Source: Pseudomonas syringae KCTC 12500 (GTDB lineage: Bacteria > Pseudomonadota > Gammaproteobacteria > Pseudomonadales > Pseudomonadaceae). Taken from it: DNA of 64,000 bases. Below the pieces are notes generated by a model, which worked only from the letters and a program-made list of their open reading frames with translations, was not told where the DNA came from and ran no database searches. The stretch is from NCBI RefSeq assembly GCF_000507185.2, contig NZ_AYTM02000002.1:5949068-6013067 (forward strand), in the 5' to 3' direction. Shown here one piece after another: positions 45,383-52,115 of this stretch; the stretch's first letter is position 1; each line of letters begins with the position of its first letter. The position numbers were made by a program, and so were the translations under genes.

Positions 45383-45751
45383 ATGCCAAAGAGCCCGCAA
45401 AAGACCCTGCACAAGGAAGACATCGCCAGATTCTGTCTCGACCTGCCAGGCGCGCGTGAAGACTACAAGTGGGGCGGCATACGGGTTTTTTCCGTCGCCG
45501 AAAAGAAAATGTTCGCGGTCATGGATCTGGTCGGCGAGGACCTTGCGTTCAAGGTCCACCCGGAATTGTTTCTGGGTTACGTGGATCGACCCGGCATACG
45601 ACCTGCGCCCTATCTGGCGCGTGCGCACTGGATCAGCGTGGCCGACCTGAAGACACTGAGCGCCGATGAGGTGCGCGACCTGCTGACCCGCTCGCACCAG
45701 TTGGTGGTCGGCAAGCTGCCGAAACGGCAGCAGATCGGCCTGAAGCTATAA
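45383..45751 (+). CDS. MmcQ/YjbR family DNA-binding-like protein
   Basis: 122 aa. The sequence CLDLPGAREDYKWGG near the N-terminus and later FKVHPELFLGYVDRPGIRPAPYLARAHWISV are typical of the MmcQ/YjbR fold, related to the double-wing DNA-binding motif. Role uncertain; some members sit near DNA-repair or resistance genes. ATG 45383 has GGGAG six bases upstream; the long upstream frame is non-coding. It overlaps the convergent DUF1294 gene by six bases. Confidence 0.82.
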   Translation: MPKSPQKTLHKEDIARFCLDLPGAREDYKWGGIRVFSVAEKKMFAVMDLVGEDLAFKVHPELFLGYVDRPGIRPAPYLARAHWISVADLKTLSADEVRDLLTRSHQLVVGKLPKRQQIGLKL

Positions 45752-46180
45752 CGGCAACAGTTGCACAAGCCGCTTGCCCAAAAACAGCCAGTCAATCCAC
45801 AACGCTTGATGCACCAGCACGATCAGCCAGAACACGACCTGAAACGACACCTTGCGGGTCTTGTGCCGGAACACCTGCTGCGCCAGCAGCGCGCCGGGCC
45901 AACCGCCGAGCAGCTCGACGCCATGCAGGACGTTCTCCGGGGTGCGCTGGCCCGCGTTGCCGGCCTGTCGCTTGTCATGCCGGTAAAGCACGAACGCCAG
46001 CAGGCTCATGACGATCAAGACCAGCGCCGGGATCGGCGTGACTTGCCTCAGCCACAGCGACGCCGTGCCGTAAACCGGTAACGCACACAGCAGCAACAAC
46101 ACCAGTACCTTCAAGCGCAGTTGCCGGACCGGCGACCTGCCACGGCTGGCTGGCCGTGACGACTCGCGGTTCGCTGTCAT
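45746..46180 (-). CDS. DUF1294 membrane protein
   Basis: 144 aa. Basic N-terminus, then hydrophobic segments near residues 25-42 ([19 protein letters not shown]), 50-67 ([17 protein letters not shown]) and 115-132 ([19 protein letters not shown]). Between them is the DUF1294 signature YRHDKRQAG and [32 protein letters not shown], whose basic loop faces the cytoplasm. Some homologues are fused to cold-shock domains; this one is not. It overlaps the uppP stop/start by four bases, so it is translated after uppP. Confidence 0.82.
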   Translation of the reverse strand: MTANRESSRPASRGRSPVRQLRLKVLVLLLLCALPVYGTASLWLRQVTPIPALVLIVMSLLAFVLYRHDKRQAGNAGQRTPENVLHGVELLGGWPGALLAQQVFRHKTRKVSFQVVFWLIVLVHQALWIDWLFLGKRLVQLLPL

Positions 46181-47007
46181 GCCTTGGCCGATGCCCAGTC
46201 GATCCAGCCAAACTGCCAGGTCGCCAGAATCAGCAGGCCGAAGGCGATGCGATACCAGGCGAACACCGCATAACTGTGAGTGGCGATGAACTTGAGCAAA
46301 CCGCGCACTGCGATCATCGCGAAGATGAACGAGGTGATGAAGCCGATGGCAAATACCGCGAAGTCGTCCGGGCGAAACATGTCACGGTACTTGTAGCCCG
46401 AATACACCGCGGCACCGACCATGGTCGGCATGGCCAGGAAGAACGAGAATTCGGTCGCCGCCTTGCGGGACAGGCCGAACAGCAGGCCGCCAATGATCGT
46501 CGAACCCGAACGCGAGGTGCCGGGGATCATCGCCAGGCACTGTACCAAGCCTATTTTGAGCGCATCGCTCCAGCTCATATCATCGACGGTTTCGGTGCGC
46601 ACGGTGTGCTCGCGGCGCTCGGCCCAAAGCATGATCACCCCACCGATGACCAGCGCCGTGGCCACGGTAATGGCATTGAACAGGTAGTGGTGAATGGTAT
46701 CGGCGAAAATCACGCCCAGCACCACGGCAGGCATGAAGGCGATCAGCAGGTTGAGGGTGAAACGCTGCGCTTGTTGCTGTTTGGGCAAACCCACGACGAC
46801 GTCGAGGATCTTGCGCCGAAACTCCCAGACCACCGCCAGAATCGCCCCCAACTGAATGATGATGTTGAAGGCCATGGCACGCTCGCCGCCAAAATCGATC
46901 AGGTCGGCGACGATGATCTGATGCCCGGTACTGGAGATCGGCAAGAACTCCGTCAACCCTTCTACAACACCCAATATCAACGCCTGAGCAGCGGTCCAAA
47001 GATCCAT
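46177..47007 (-). CDS. uppP: Undecaprenyl-diphosphatase (bacitracin resistance)
   Basis: 276 aa polytopic inner-membrane phosphatase that recycles undecaprenyl pyrophosphate to the monophosphate carrier for peptidoglycan and O-antigen synthesis. Active-site motifs: [15 protein letters not shown] near residue 17 and the [10 protein letters not shown] phosphatase motif near residue 172. Start: ATG 47007 gives [13 protein letters not shown]; the ATG three bases upstream overlaps its ribosome site. The long open extension to 47217 is not plausible. It leads a two-gene unit with DUF1294. Promoter in the 47008-47258 gap, divergent from pnuC. Confidence 0.93.
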   Translation of the reverse strand: MDLWTAAQALILGVVEGLTEFLPISSTGHQIIVADLIDFGGERAMAFNIIIQLGAILAVVWEFRRKILDVVVGLPKQQQAQRFTLNLLIAFMPAVVLGVIFADTIHHYLFNAITVATALVIGGVIMLWAERREHTVRTETVDDMSWSDALKIGLVQCLAMIPGTSRSGSTIIGGLLFGLSRKAATEFSFFLAMPTMVGAAVYSGYKYRDMFRPDDFAVFAIGFITSFIFAMIAVRGLLKFIATHSYAVFAWYRIAFGLLILATWQFGWIDWASAKA

Positions 47008-47258
47008 CATTCCCCCATGAAGCGATGCCGCAGGCTCGCTGTTTAATGTTGTCGTGTAAAAAATGCTTGCCACTATGCCGCCACATGCCTGAACGAAGCT
47101 TGAAGAAACTCGCGCAAATGCAAGGCGCGGAATGCTAGCAGACCTGCACGCACAACGCCTGCTGACGTAAGCTCCGGCGCAACACAAGCTGCACGCCGCG
47201 CGCAGAAGCGCATACAATCGCCGGCCCCGCCCCTCACCACCCTCACCAAGGAGCCGCC

Positions 47259-47822
47259 ATGTCCGGGCTTGAACTCTTCGCTGCCGCCATCGGCGTTATC
47301 GCAGTCTGGCTGACAGTGAAGCAGAATCCCTGGTGCTGGCCAATTGGCCTGGTCATGGTGGTGATTTACATCTGGATATTCTTCGACGTGAAGTTGTATT
47401 CGGACATGCTCCTGCAGGTCATCTACGCAGGCCTGCAGGTCTACGGCTGGCTGCAATGGACCCGGCACGGTGACGGCCTTCCGGTCAAAGCCGTAACCAC
47501 GTTGCAGAACGGTTCGGTGCTCAAGGGGCTGGCAGTCGGCGTACTCATCAGCGTTGCACTGGGTGCCGGCATGGCGCATTTCACCGATGCGGCACAACCC
47601 TGGCTGGACGCCGCATTGACCGGGTTCAGTCTGGTGGCGCAGGTCTGGATGGCGCAAAAGCGCGTTCAGTGCTGGCCGCTGTGGATCCTGCTCGATGTGA
47701 TTTTCGTCGGCCTGTTCATCTACAAGGACCTTTACCTGACGGCTGCGCTGTATGGCCTGTTCACCCTGCTGGCGGTGCAGGGCTGGCGCGAGTGGCGCAA
47801 CGATCTGGCGCTGGCGCGATGA
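47259..47822 (+). CDS. pnuC: PnuC-type nicotinamide riboside transporter
   Basis: 187 aa membrane protein with about six or seven helices. The [20 protein letters not shown] beginning, [26 protein letters not shown] and the WLQWTRHG end of the first half are PnuC-family signatures. The gene is preceded by AAGGAG. Its stop overlaps the start of the NadR-like kinase (ATGA), so vitamin uptake and phosphorylation are coupled. Paralogues import thiamine or riboflavin; the neighbouring kinase favours nicotinamide riboside. No THI-box or FMN riboswitch was seen upstream. Confidence 0.88.
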   Translation: MSGLELFAAAIGVIAVWLTVKQNPWCWPIGLVMVVIYIWIFFDVKLYSDMLLQVIYAGLQVYGWLQWTRHGDGLPVKAVTTLQNGSVLKGLAVGVLISVALGAGMAHFTDAAQPWLDAALTGFSLVAQVWMAQKRVQCWPLWILLDVIFVGLFIYKDLYLTAALYGLFTLLAVQGWREWRNDLALAR

Positions 47823-48364
47823 AAGTTCTGGTCCTCACCGGCCCCGAGTCCAGTGGCAAGAGCTGGCTGTCGGCGGAGATACAGCATAGGTTCGGCGGCC
47901 TGCTGGTCGGCGAATATGTGCGGTATTTCATCGATCAGCAGGGCCGCGACACAGATTACGCCGATATCCCGGCCATCGCTCAGGGCCAAATGGCCTGGGA
48001 GGACGCCGCGCGCGGCGCAGAGCCAAACTTGCTGATACTCGACACGCACCTGTTGAGCAACATGCTCTGGAGCCGCACGCTGTTCGGCGACTGCCCTGCG
48101 TGGATCGAACAGCAACTGCTGAGCCGTTCCTATGACCTGCACCTGCTGCTGTCGCCCGAGGGCGTTGACTGGATCAGCGACGGCCAGCGCTGCCAGCCGC
48201 AGTTGGGTGAACGCAAGGCCTTTTTCAACGCCAGCCGGGAATGGCTGGAACACCACCAGCAGGCTTACCGGATAGTGGGCGGTAGCTGGGAGCAGCGCCG
48301 CGAGCAGGCGCTGAGCGCTGTCTCGCAGTTGCTGGACGACTCAGCGGATCTGGTGCTTGTGTAA
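47819..48364 (+). CDS. nadR: NadR-like P-loop ribosylnicotinamide kinase
   Basis: 181 aa AAA/P-loop kinase. Walker A is LTGPESSGKSWLS at residue 6, and the LVGEYVRYFIDQQGRD segment and LLILDTHLLSNMLWS (Walker B region) match the C-terminal kinase domain of NadR, without its adenylyltransferase and helix-turn-helix parts. Phosphorylates nicotinamide riboside to trap it after import by PnuC. The longer open frame starting inside pnuC is not used. It overlaps the convergent regulator gene at its 3' end by 24 bases. Confidence 0.8.
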   Translation: MKVLVLTGPESSGKSWLSAEIQHRFGGLLVGEYVRYFIDQQGRDTDYADIPAIAQGQMAWEDAARGAEPNLLILDTHLLSNMLWSRTLFGDCPAWIEQQLLSRSYDLHLLLSPEGVDWISDGQRCQPQLGERKAFFNASREWLEHHQQAYRIVGGSWEQRREQALSAVSQLLDDSADLVLV

Positions 48365-49666
48365 CAGCCGATAAAACGTCGGTCGCGAAATACCCAGCAC
48401 TCTGGCCGCCACGCTCAGATTGTCACTGTGGCGCGTCAACACGTCGCACAAGGCCTGACGCTCGGCCCGGGACTTGTAATCCTCCAGCGTGCCCATGTTG
48501 CCAACACTGTCCTCTTCGCCCAGCAGGCCCAGATTTGCCGCTGCTATCTGCCTGCCTTCGGCCAGCACCAGCCCGCGCCGAACGCGACCGGCCAGCTCGC
48601 GCACATTGCCTGGCCAATCGTGCTTGCCCAGCGCCACCAGCGCATCCTGACTGAAACTGCGCGCCCGCCTGCCGGTTTCCTGACTGTACACATGGGCGAA
48701 ATGGTTAGCCAGCAACGCCAGATCGCCATGGCGCTCGCGCAGCGGCGCTACACCGACCTGCAGCACATTGAGTTGGTAATAAAGGTCCTCACGAAAGCGC
48801 TTTTTGCGCACGGCCGTTTCCAGATCCTCGCGAGTGGCGGCCAGCACCCGCACATCCACTGCAATCGGCTCGCCGCCGTCCGCGCGCTCGATCTGCCGGT
48901 CTTCGAGAAAGCGCAGCAGGCTCGCCTGGGTATCCAGCGGGAGCTCACCGACCTCGTCGAGCAACAGCGTGCCGCCGTCTGCGGCTTCAAGCAGTCCGAC
49001 CCTACGCGCCTGAGCATCGTCAAACCCACCGTCCTCATGACCGAACAGCACGGTGTGGATCGACTGCCCGTCAGGCGCTGCGCAATCAACCACGATAAAG
49101 GGTTTGTCACGTCGCAAGGACTGAGCATGCAGACTGCGGGCGATCAGTTCCTTGCCCGTGCCCCGCTCGCCCCTGATCAGTACCGGCGAATCGGTGGGCG
49201 CCAGTTTGCTCAGCAGCCTGCGCAGTTCACGGACAGGCCGACTGTCGCCGAGCAACTCGGGGTCCGCGCTGAACGGCGATGGCGAGCCCTGCACTGGCGG
49301 CGGCCCGGCCGTAAACGCTCTGTCCAGCGAGGCGTGCAGCCGACCGGCATCGAAAGGCAGCGTATGAAAGTCGAAAAACCAGCGGCAGACGAAATCGCCG
49401 ATTTTCTCGCGGCGCAAATCACTGGCTGACAGCACTGCAATCCAGCGCACCGGGCTGTTAACGAACAGCGCCTCAAGCCTGGGTAAGTGTTCAAAATGAT
49501 CGGACGTCAGGTGAATCAGGCCTACATCACAATCAGAAATGATTGCCGAACCCGATGGGCTTTCCTGCACCGTCCAGCCGGCTTCGATCAGAACAGGGAT
49601 CAATGGATGACAGTCGTCACCGCCATCGAGCATTAACAGACGTCGTGTTGGGGCCGATCCATGCAT
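48341..49666 (-). CDS. Enhancer-binding AAA+ regulator without GAFTGA motif
   Basis: 441 aa. The N-terminal domain, about residues 1-125, is not a normal receiver: it begins RLLMLDGGDDCHPLIPVLIEAG and lacks the Asp/Lys set, resembling VpsR-type proteins. The AAA+ domain has a Walker A variant GERGTGKE near residue 170 and Walker B GGTLLLDEVGEL, but the sigma-54-contacting GAFTGA is replaced by GGFDDA. The arginine-finger region RFREDLYYQLNVLQV is present. A Fis-type helix-turn-helix closes it (NLSVAARVLGISRPTFYRLL). Loss of GAFTGA suggests it works with sigma-70 polymerase or as a repressor. It is not beside an obvious target. The family name is by inference. Confidence 0.82.
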   Translation of the reverse strand: MHGSAPTRRLLMLDGGDDCHPLIPVLIEAGWTVQESPSGSAIISDCDVGLIHLTSDHFEHLPRLEALFVNSPVRWIAVLSASDLRREKIGDFVCRWFFDFHTLPFDAGRLHASLDRAFTAGPPPVQGSPSPFSADPELLGDSRPVRELRRLLSKLAPTDSPVLIRGERGTGKELIARSLHAQSLRRDKPFIVVDCAAPDGQSIHTVLFGHEDGGFDDAQARRVGLLEAADGGTLLLDEVGELPLDTQASLLRFLEDRQIERADGGEPIAVDVRVLAATREDLETAVRKKRFREDLYYQLNVLQVGVAPLRERHGDLALLANHFAHVYSQETGRRARSFSQDALVALGKHDWPGNVRELAGRVRRGLVLAEGRQIAAANLGLLGEEDSVGNMGTLEDYKSRAERQALCDVLTRHSDNLSVAARVLGISRPTFYRLLHKHQIR

Positions 49667-49995
49667 GAAGTTTCCTTGGCGCCCGGCGTATGGAGGGATT
49701 TTGAAAAGCTTTTTATAAACAGTCTGTTGGCGAGCCCAATCATCACCCTAGCAAATATTTGACGCGGCGTTGTACCGTTTGGGTCTAACGGTCATAACCT
49801 GAAGTCATTAACGCGCTACATGCCCGACCCTTTTTGCCCGGGACATCCATGCGCGCGCCCGTCGAAAATAATTCGCAACTATTTTCATTGAACAGTGTGA
49901 CTCATGCCCCCTTGTCGTTCATCAACACAAGTAACCAGCCGGACGGTTAGCCCGCCGCCGTGACTGAATTGATATGGGCACTTGAGGAAACGACC
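49667..49995. other. Intergenic region between regulator and small protein
   Basis: About 330 bases containing two divergent promoters. An inverted repeat GAAAATA (49864-49870) / TATTTTC (49880-49886) is the clearest structure (listed separately). No gene was recognised. Confidence 0.45.
49864..49886. promoter_or_regulatory. AT-rich inverted repeat, possible regulator site
   Basis: GAAAATA-ATTCGCAAC-TATTTTC, 7-bp arms with a 9-base centre, located 110 bases before the 88-aa gene. It loosely recalls Fur or Zur-type boxes, but the match to the Fur consensus is poor. Confidence 0.3.
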
Positions 49996-50262
49996 ATGAA
50001 CGCCCCACTGCGCTTCAACGATGCACTTCTGATCGCTGGACACGCTTTTGAACCCTTCCAGTGTGTTGCCTGGGCACCACAGGACGGTAACGGCGAACTG
50101 AGCCTGACGGTGATCGACCGCACCAGCAACCGTATCGGTCGCAAGCAGATCCCGAGCAGCACCTATTCCGACAAGCGCCAGCTGGCCAGCGCTCTGGAAC
50201 AGGCCCGTGCAGAAATCAGCAACGAAGGCTACGACCTTGAGCCGTGGACCATGCCGGCTTGA
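49996..50262 (+). CDS. Small uncharacterised protein, 88 aa
   Basis: ATG 49996 with GAGG nine bases upstream, preferred over the in-frame start at 49960. Sequence MNAPLRFNDALLIAGHAFEPFQ then a beta-rich middle (GELSLTVIDRTSNRIGRKQI) and a C-terminal helix (DKRQLASALEQARAEIS). Soluble and acidic, no signal peptide. Not recognised by me. It is transcribed toward the chlI/D gene (convergent), with a strong hairpin between. Confidence 0.65.
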   Translation: MNAPLRFNDALLIAGHAFEPFQCVAWAPQDGNGELSLTVIDRTSNRIGRKQIPSSTYSDKRQLASALEQARAEISNEGYDLEPWTMPA

Positions 50263-50352
50263 TGGCTGACTGAGCCGGCTCCCCGCTTGGCGTAACGGAA
50301 AACCTGTGGGTCGCCGCACTCGCCGCGCCCGCAGGAATGTGTTCTCAGTGCC

Positions 50353-50383
50353 ATGCTCTGCGCGCGCCAACCCCGCAGAGCAT
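50353..50383. terminator. Hairpin between small gene and chlD 3' end
   Basis: Perfect 10-bp stem ATGCTCTGCG / CGCAGAGCAT with an 11-base loop, between convergent genes. It has no U tract on either strand, so it may act as a Rho-dependent or 3'-protective structure. Confidence 0.45.
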
Positions 50384-50418
50384 CGGCAAGAGAGCAGGGC
50401 CTGACGGGGGCCCCACCC

Positions 50419-51090
50419 TCAGACCCGCTTCAACTCATCAATGTGCCGGTACTCGGCCCCCAGACTCGATGCCAGTTCCCGCGCCCTTCCCAGGCGGATC
50501 GGGCCTTTCTCGATATCGATCAGCAAACTGGCGCAGTCGAACGCGGGCAGTGCCGGCAACGACTTGATCCGACCATCGGTCAGCACCAGAACCCGCTGCT
50601 GTTCGGCCGGATAGCGTTTTTGCCGTTGCGCCAACCATTCAGCCGCCTGTTGCAGCGCTTCCGGCAACGGCGTACCACCACCAGCCCCCAGTGCATCCAG
50701 CCAGGGTATCAATGCCGATGAGGCCTTCAGCCCCTGATGTTGCCAGCGTGGCGCAGTGCCGCTGGCGGTCAGCAAGGCCAGCCGAGCCCGGCGTCGATAG
50801 GCATCGTCGAACATCTGCGACAGCAGGCCCTTGGCCTGACTCAACGCCTGATGGCGGCGGGTAGACGCCGAAGCATCGACAATCACCAGCAATAACTCGC
50901 TGGGCCGGCTGCTACGCGGCTGACGCACCAGGTCCTTGTGGCTCTTCGGCTGACCGCGCAAAAACGTCGGCAACCATTGCACCGGTCCATCAGCCCCGAC
51001 ACGCACAGCGCCCTGCCTGCCGCTGGCCAGTCGACCGGGACGGGGAATGGCATCCGCCCCCTGTATGGCGCGGGGACGGATGCCTAGGGC
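50419..51090 (-). CDS. chlD: Von Willebrand-type (ChlD C-terminal) part of cobalt chelatase medium subunit, reached by -1 frameshift
   Basis: In its own frame the first usual start is GTG 51006, giving 195 aa, but the frame is open and protein-like upstream to 51090, exactly where a -1 shift from the ATPase frame would enter (reading ALGIRPRAIQGADA...). The VWA domain is clear: the MIDAS motif DASAST in LLLVIVDASAST near the middle, then a Thr/Gly region (GAGGGTPLPEAL) and VLVLTDGRIKS. With the ATPase it makes a ChlD-like protein of about 565 aa that would pair with CobN for cobalt insertion. The GTG has no ribosome site. Independent expression from it is the alternative explanation. Confidence 0.75.
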   Translation of the reverse strand, partial: ALGIRPRAIQGADAIPRPGRLASGRQGAVRVGADGPVQWLPTFLRGQPKSHKDLVRQPRSSRPSELLLVIVDASASTRRHQALSQAKGLLSQMFDDAYRRRARLALLTASGTAPRWQHQGLKASSALIPWLDALGAGGGTPLPEALQQAAEWLAQRQKRYPAEQQRVLVLTDGRIKSLPALPAFDCASLLIDIEKGPIRLGRARELASSLGAEYRHIDELKRV

Positions 51091-51096
51091 TTTTTT
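51049..51096 (-). promoter_or_regulatory. Programmed -1 ribosomal frameshift signal
   Basis: Read on the minus strand. Slippery heptamer A AAA AAG (51096-51090) lies in the correct frame of the ATPase codons CCA AAA AAG. A 5-base spacer CCCTA (which includes the start of the zero-frame TAG stop at 51086-51084) is followed by a stem GGCATCCGTCCCC (51084-51072) paired to GGGGGCGGATGCC (51061-51049): 13 base pairs, one of them U.G, loop of 10. This is the dnaX-type arrangement. Confidence 0.85.
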
Positions 51097-52115
51097 GGCC
51101 AGCTCGGCACTTCGCGGCGTGATCCGGTCGTGACTGCCTGGGCGGGCAACTCACCCCAACTGCCCTGCCCGCTTTCAGGCTCGGCCTGTTTGCTGGACGA
51201 TCCTGGTGGCGGCGGTGCCTCGGAATTCTGCGGCGGTGGCGAGGGCTCGCGGCGCCGGTGACGCAAGGCAAATTCGGCAACGGCCTCGATGTCCTGCTCT
51301 TCAATGTGCCCCGCACCCCGCCACGCCGCATGAGCACGCGCAGCCCGCAGCCAGACCAGATCGGCGCGCATGCCGTCGACACCTGCGGCAAAGCAGCGCT
51401 CGGTGATCATTGCCAGGGACTGGTCATCCAGTTCGATGCCCGCCAACAACTGACGTGCCTGCTCACAACGCCGCTTCAAGGCATCCTGCTGCGTTTGCCA
51501 CTGCCGGCAGAAGCTCTGCGGATCGCTGTCGAAATCGAGACGGCGACGGATGATCTGACTGCGCTCGGCAGGCAGCGTATGGCCGCTCAGGGCCACATTG
51601 AGGCCAAAGCGATCCAGCAACTGCGGGCGCAATTCGCCCTCTTCGGGGTTCATGGTGCCGATCAGCACGAAACGCGCAGCATGACGATGGGAGATACCGT
51701 CGCGCTCGACCAGGTTGACGCCGCTGGCCGCGACGTCCAGCAGCAGATCGACCAGATGGTCGGCAAGCAGGTTGACCTCATCGACATACAGCACGCCACC
51801 GTCGGCCTTGGCCAGCACGCCTGGAGAGAAGCGCGCGCGGCCTTCGCTCAGCGCGGCGTCGAGATCCAGCGTGCCGACCAGACGCTCTTCGGTAGCGCCC
51901 AGCGGCAAGGTGACGAACTGACCGCTGGCCAGCACATCGGCCAGCCCGCGGGCCAGCGTCGACTTGGCCATGCCTCTTGGCCCTTCGATCAACACGCCGC
52001 CGATGCGCGGATCAATGGCAGTCAGGCATAACGCCAGTTTCAGGTCATCGGCACCCACCACAGCGGCCAGTGGAAAATGCGGAGTTTCGCTCATCGTTGA
52101 ATCAGACACGGTCAT
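51084..52115 (-). CDS. chlI: ChlI-type AAA+ ATPase subunit of (cobalt) chelatase
   Basis: 343 aa zero-frame product. Walker A variant is EGPRGMAKSTLARG near residue 45, Walker B GGVLYVDEVNLL near residue 108, sensor I LIGTMNPEEG near residue 152, and the arginine-finger region PQLLDRFGLNV. Family: Mg-chelatase subunit I/D. Chlorophyll genes are absent and cobN lies immediately upstream (its stop TGA overlaps this ATG), so it powers cobalt insertion by CobN. A proline/serine-rich acidic linker (residues 290-325, e.g. PPPPGSSSKQAEPESG) precedes the slippery site, and the stop codon follows it after one more codon. ATG 52094 is a possible alternative start. Confidence 0.88.
   Translation of the reverse strand: MTVSDSTMSETPHFPLAAVVGADDLKLALCLTAIDPRIGGVLIEGPRGMAKSTLARGLADVLASGQFVTLPLGATEERLVGTLDLDAALSEGRARFSPGVLAKADGGVLYVDEVNLLADHLVDLLLDVAASGVNLVERDGISHRHAARFVLIGTMNPEEGELRPQLLDRFGLNVALSGHTLPAERSQIIRRRLDFDSDPQSFCRQWQTQQDALKRRCEQARQLLAGIELDDQSLAMITERCFAAGVDGMRADLVWLRAARAHAAWRGAGHIEEQDIEAVAEFALRHRRREPSPPPQNSEAPPPPGSSSKQAEPESGQGSWGELPAQAVTTGSRREVPSWPKKP

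Noticed and set aside
50419..52115. chlI/chlD frame change as an ordinary sequencing error
   Set aside because: The frame change falls exactly at an in-phase A AAA AAG heptamer with a 5-base spacer and a 13-bp stem. An error would not bring this structure, and the indel cluster lies 8 kb away.
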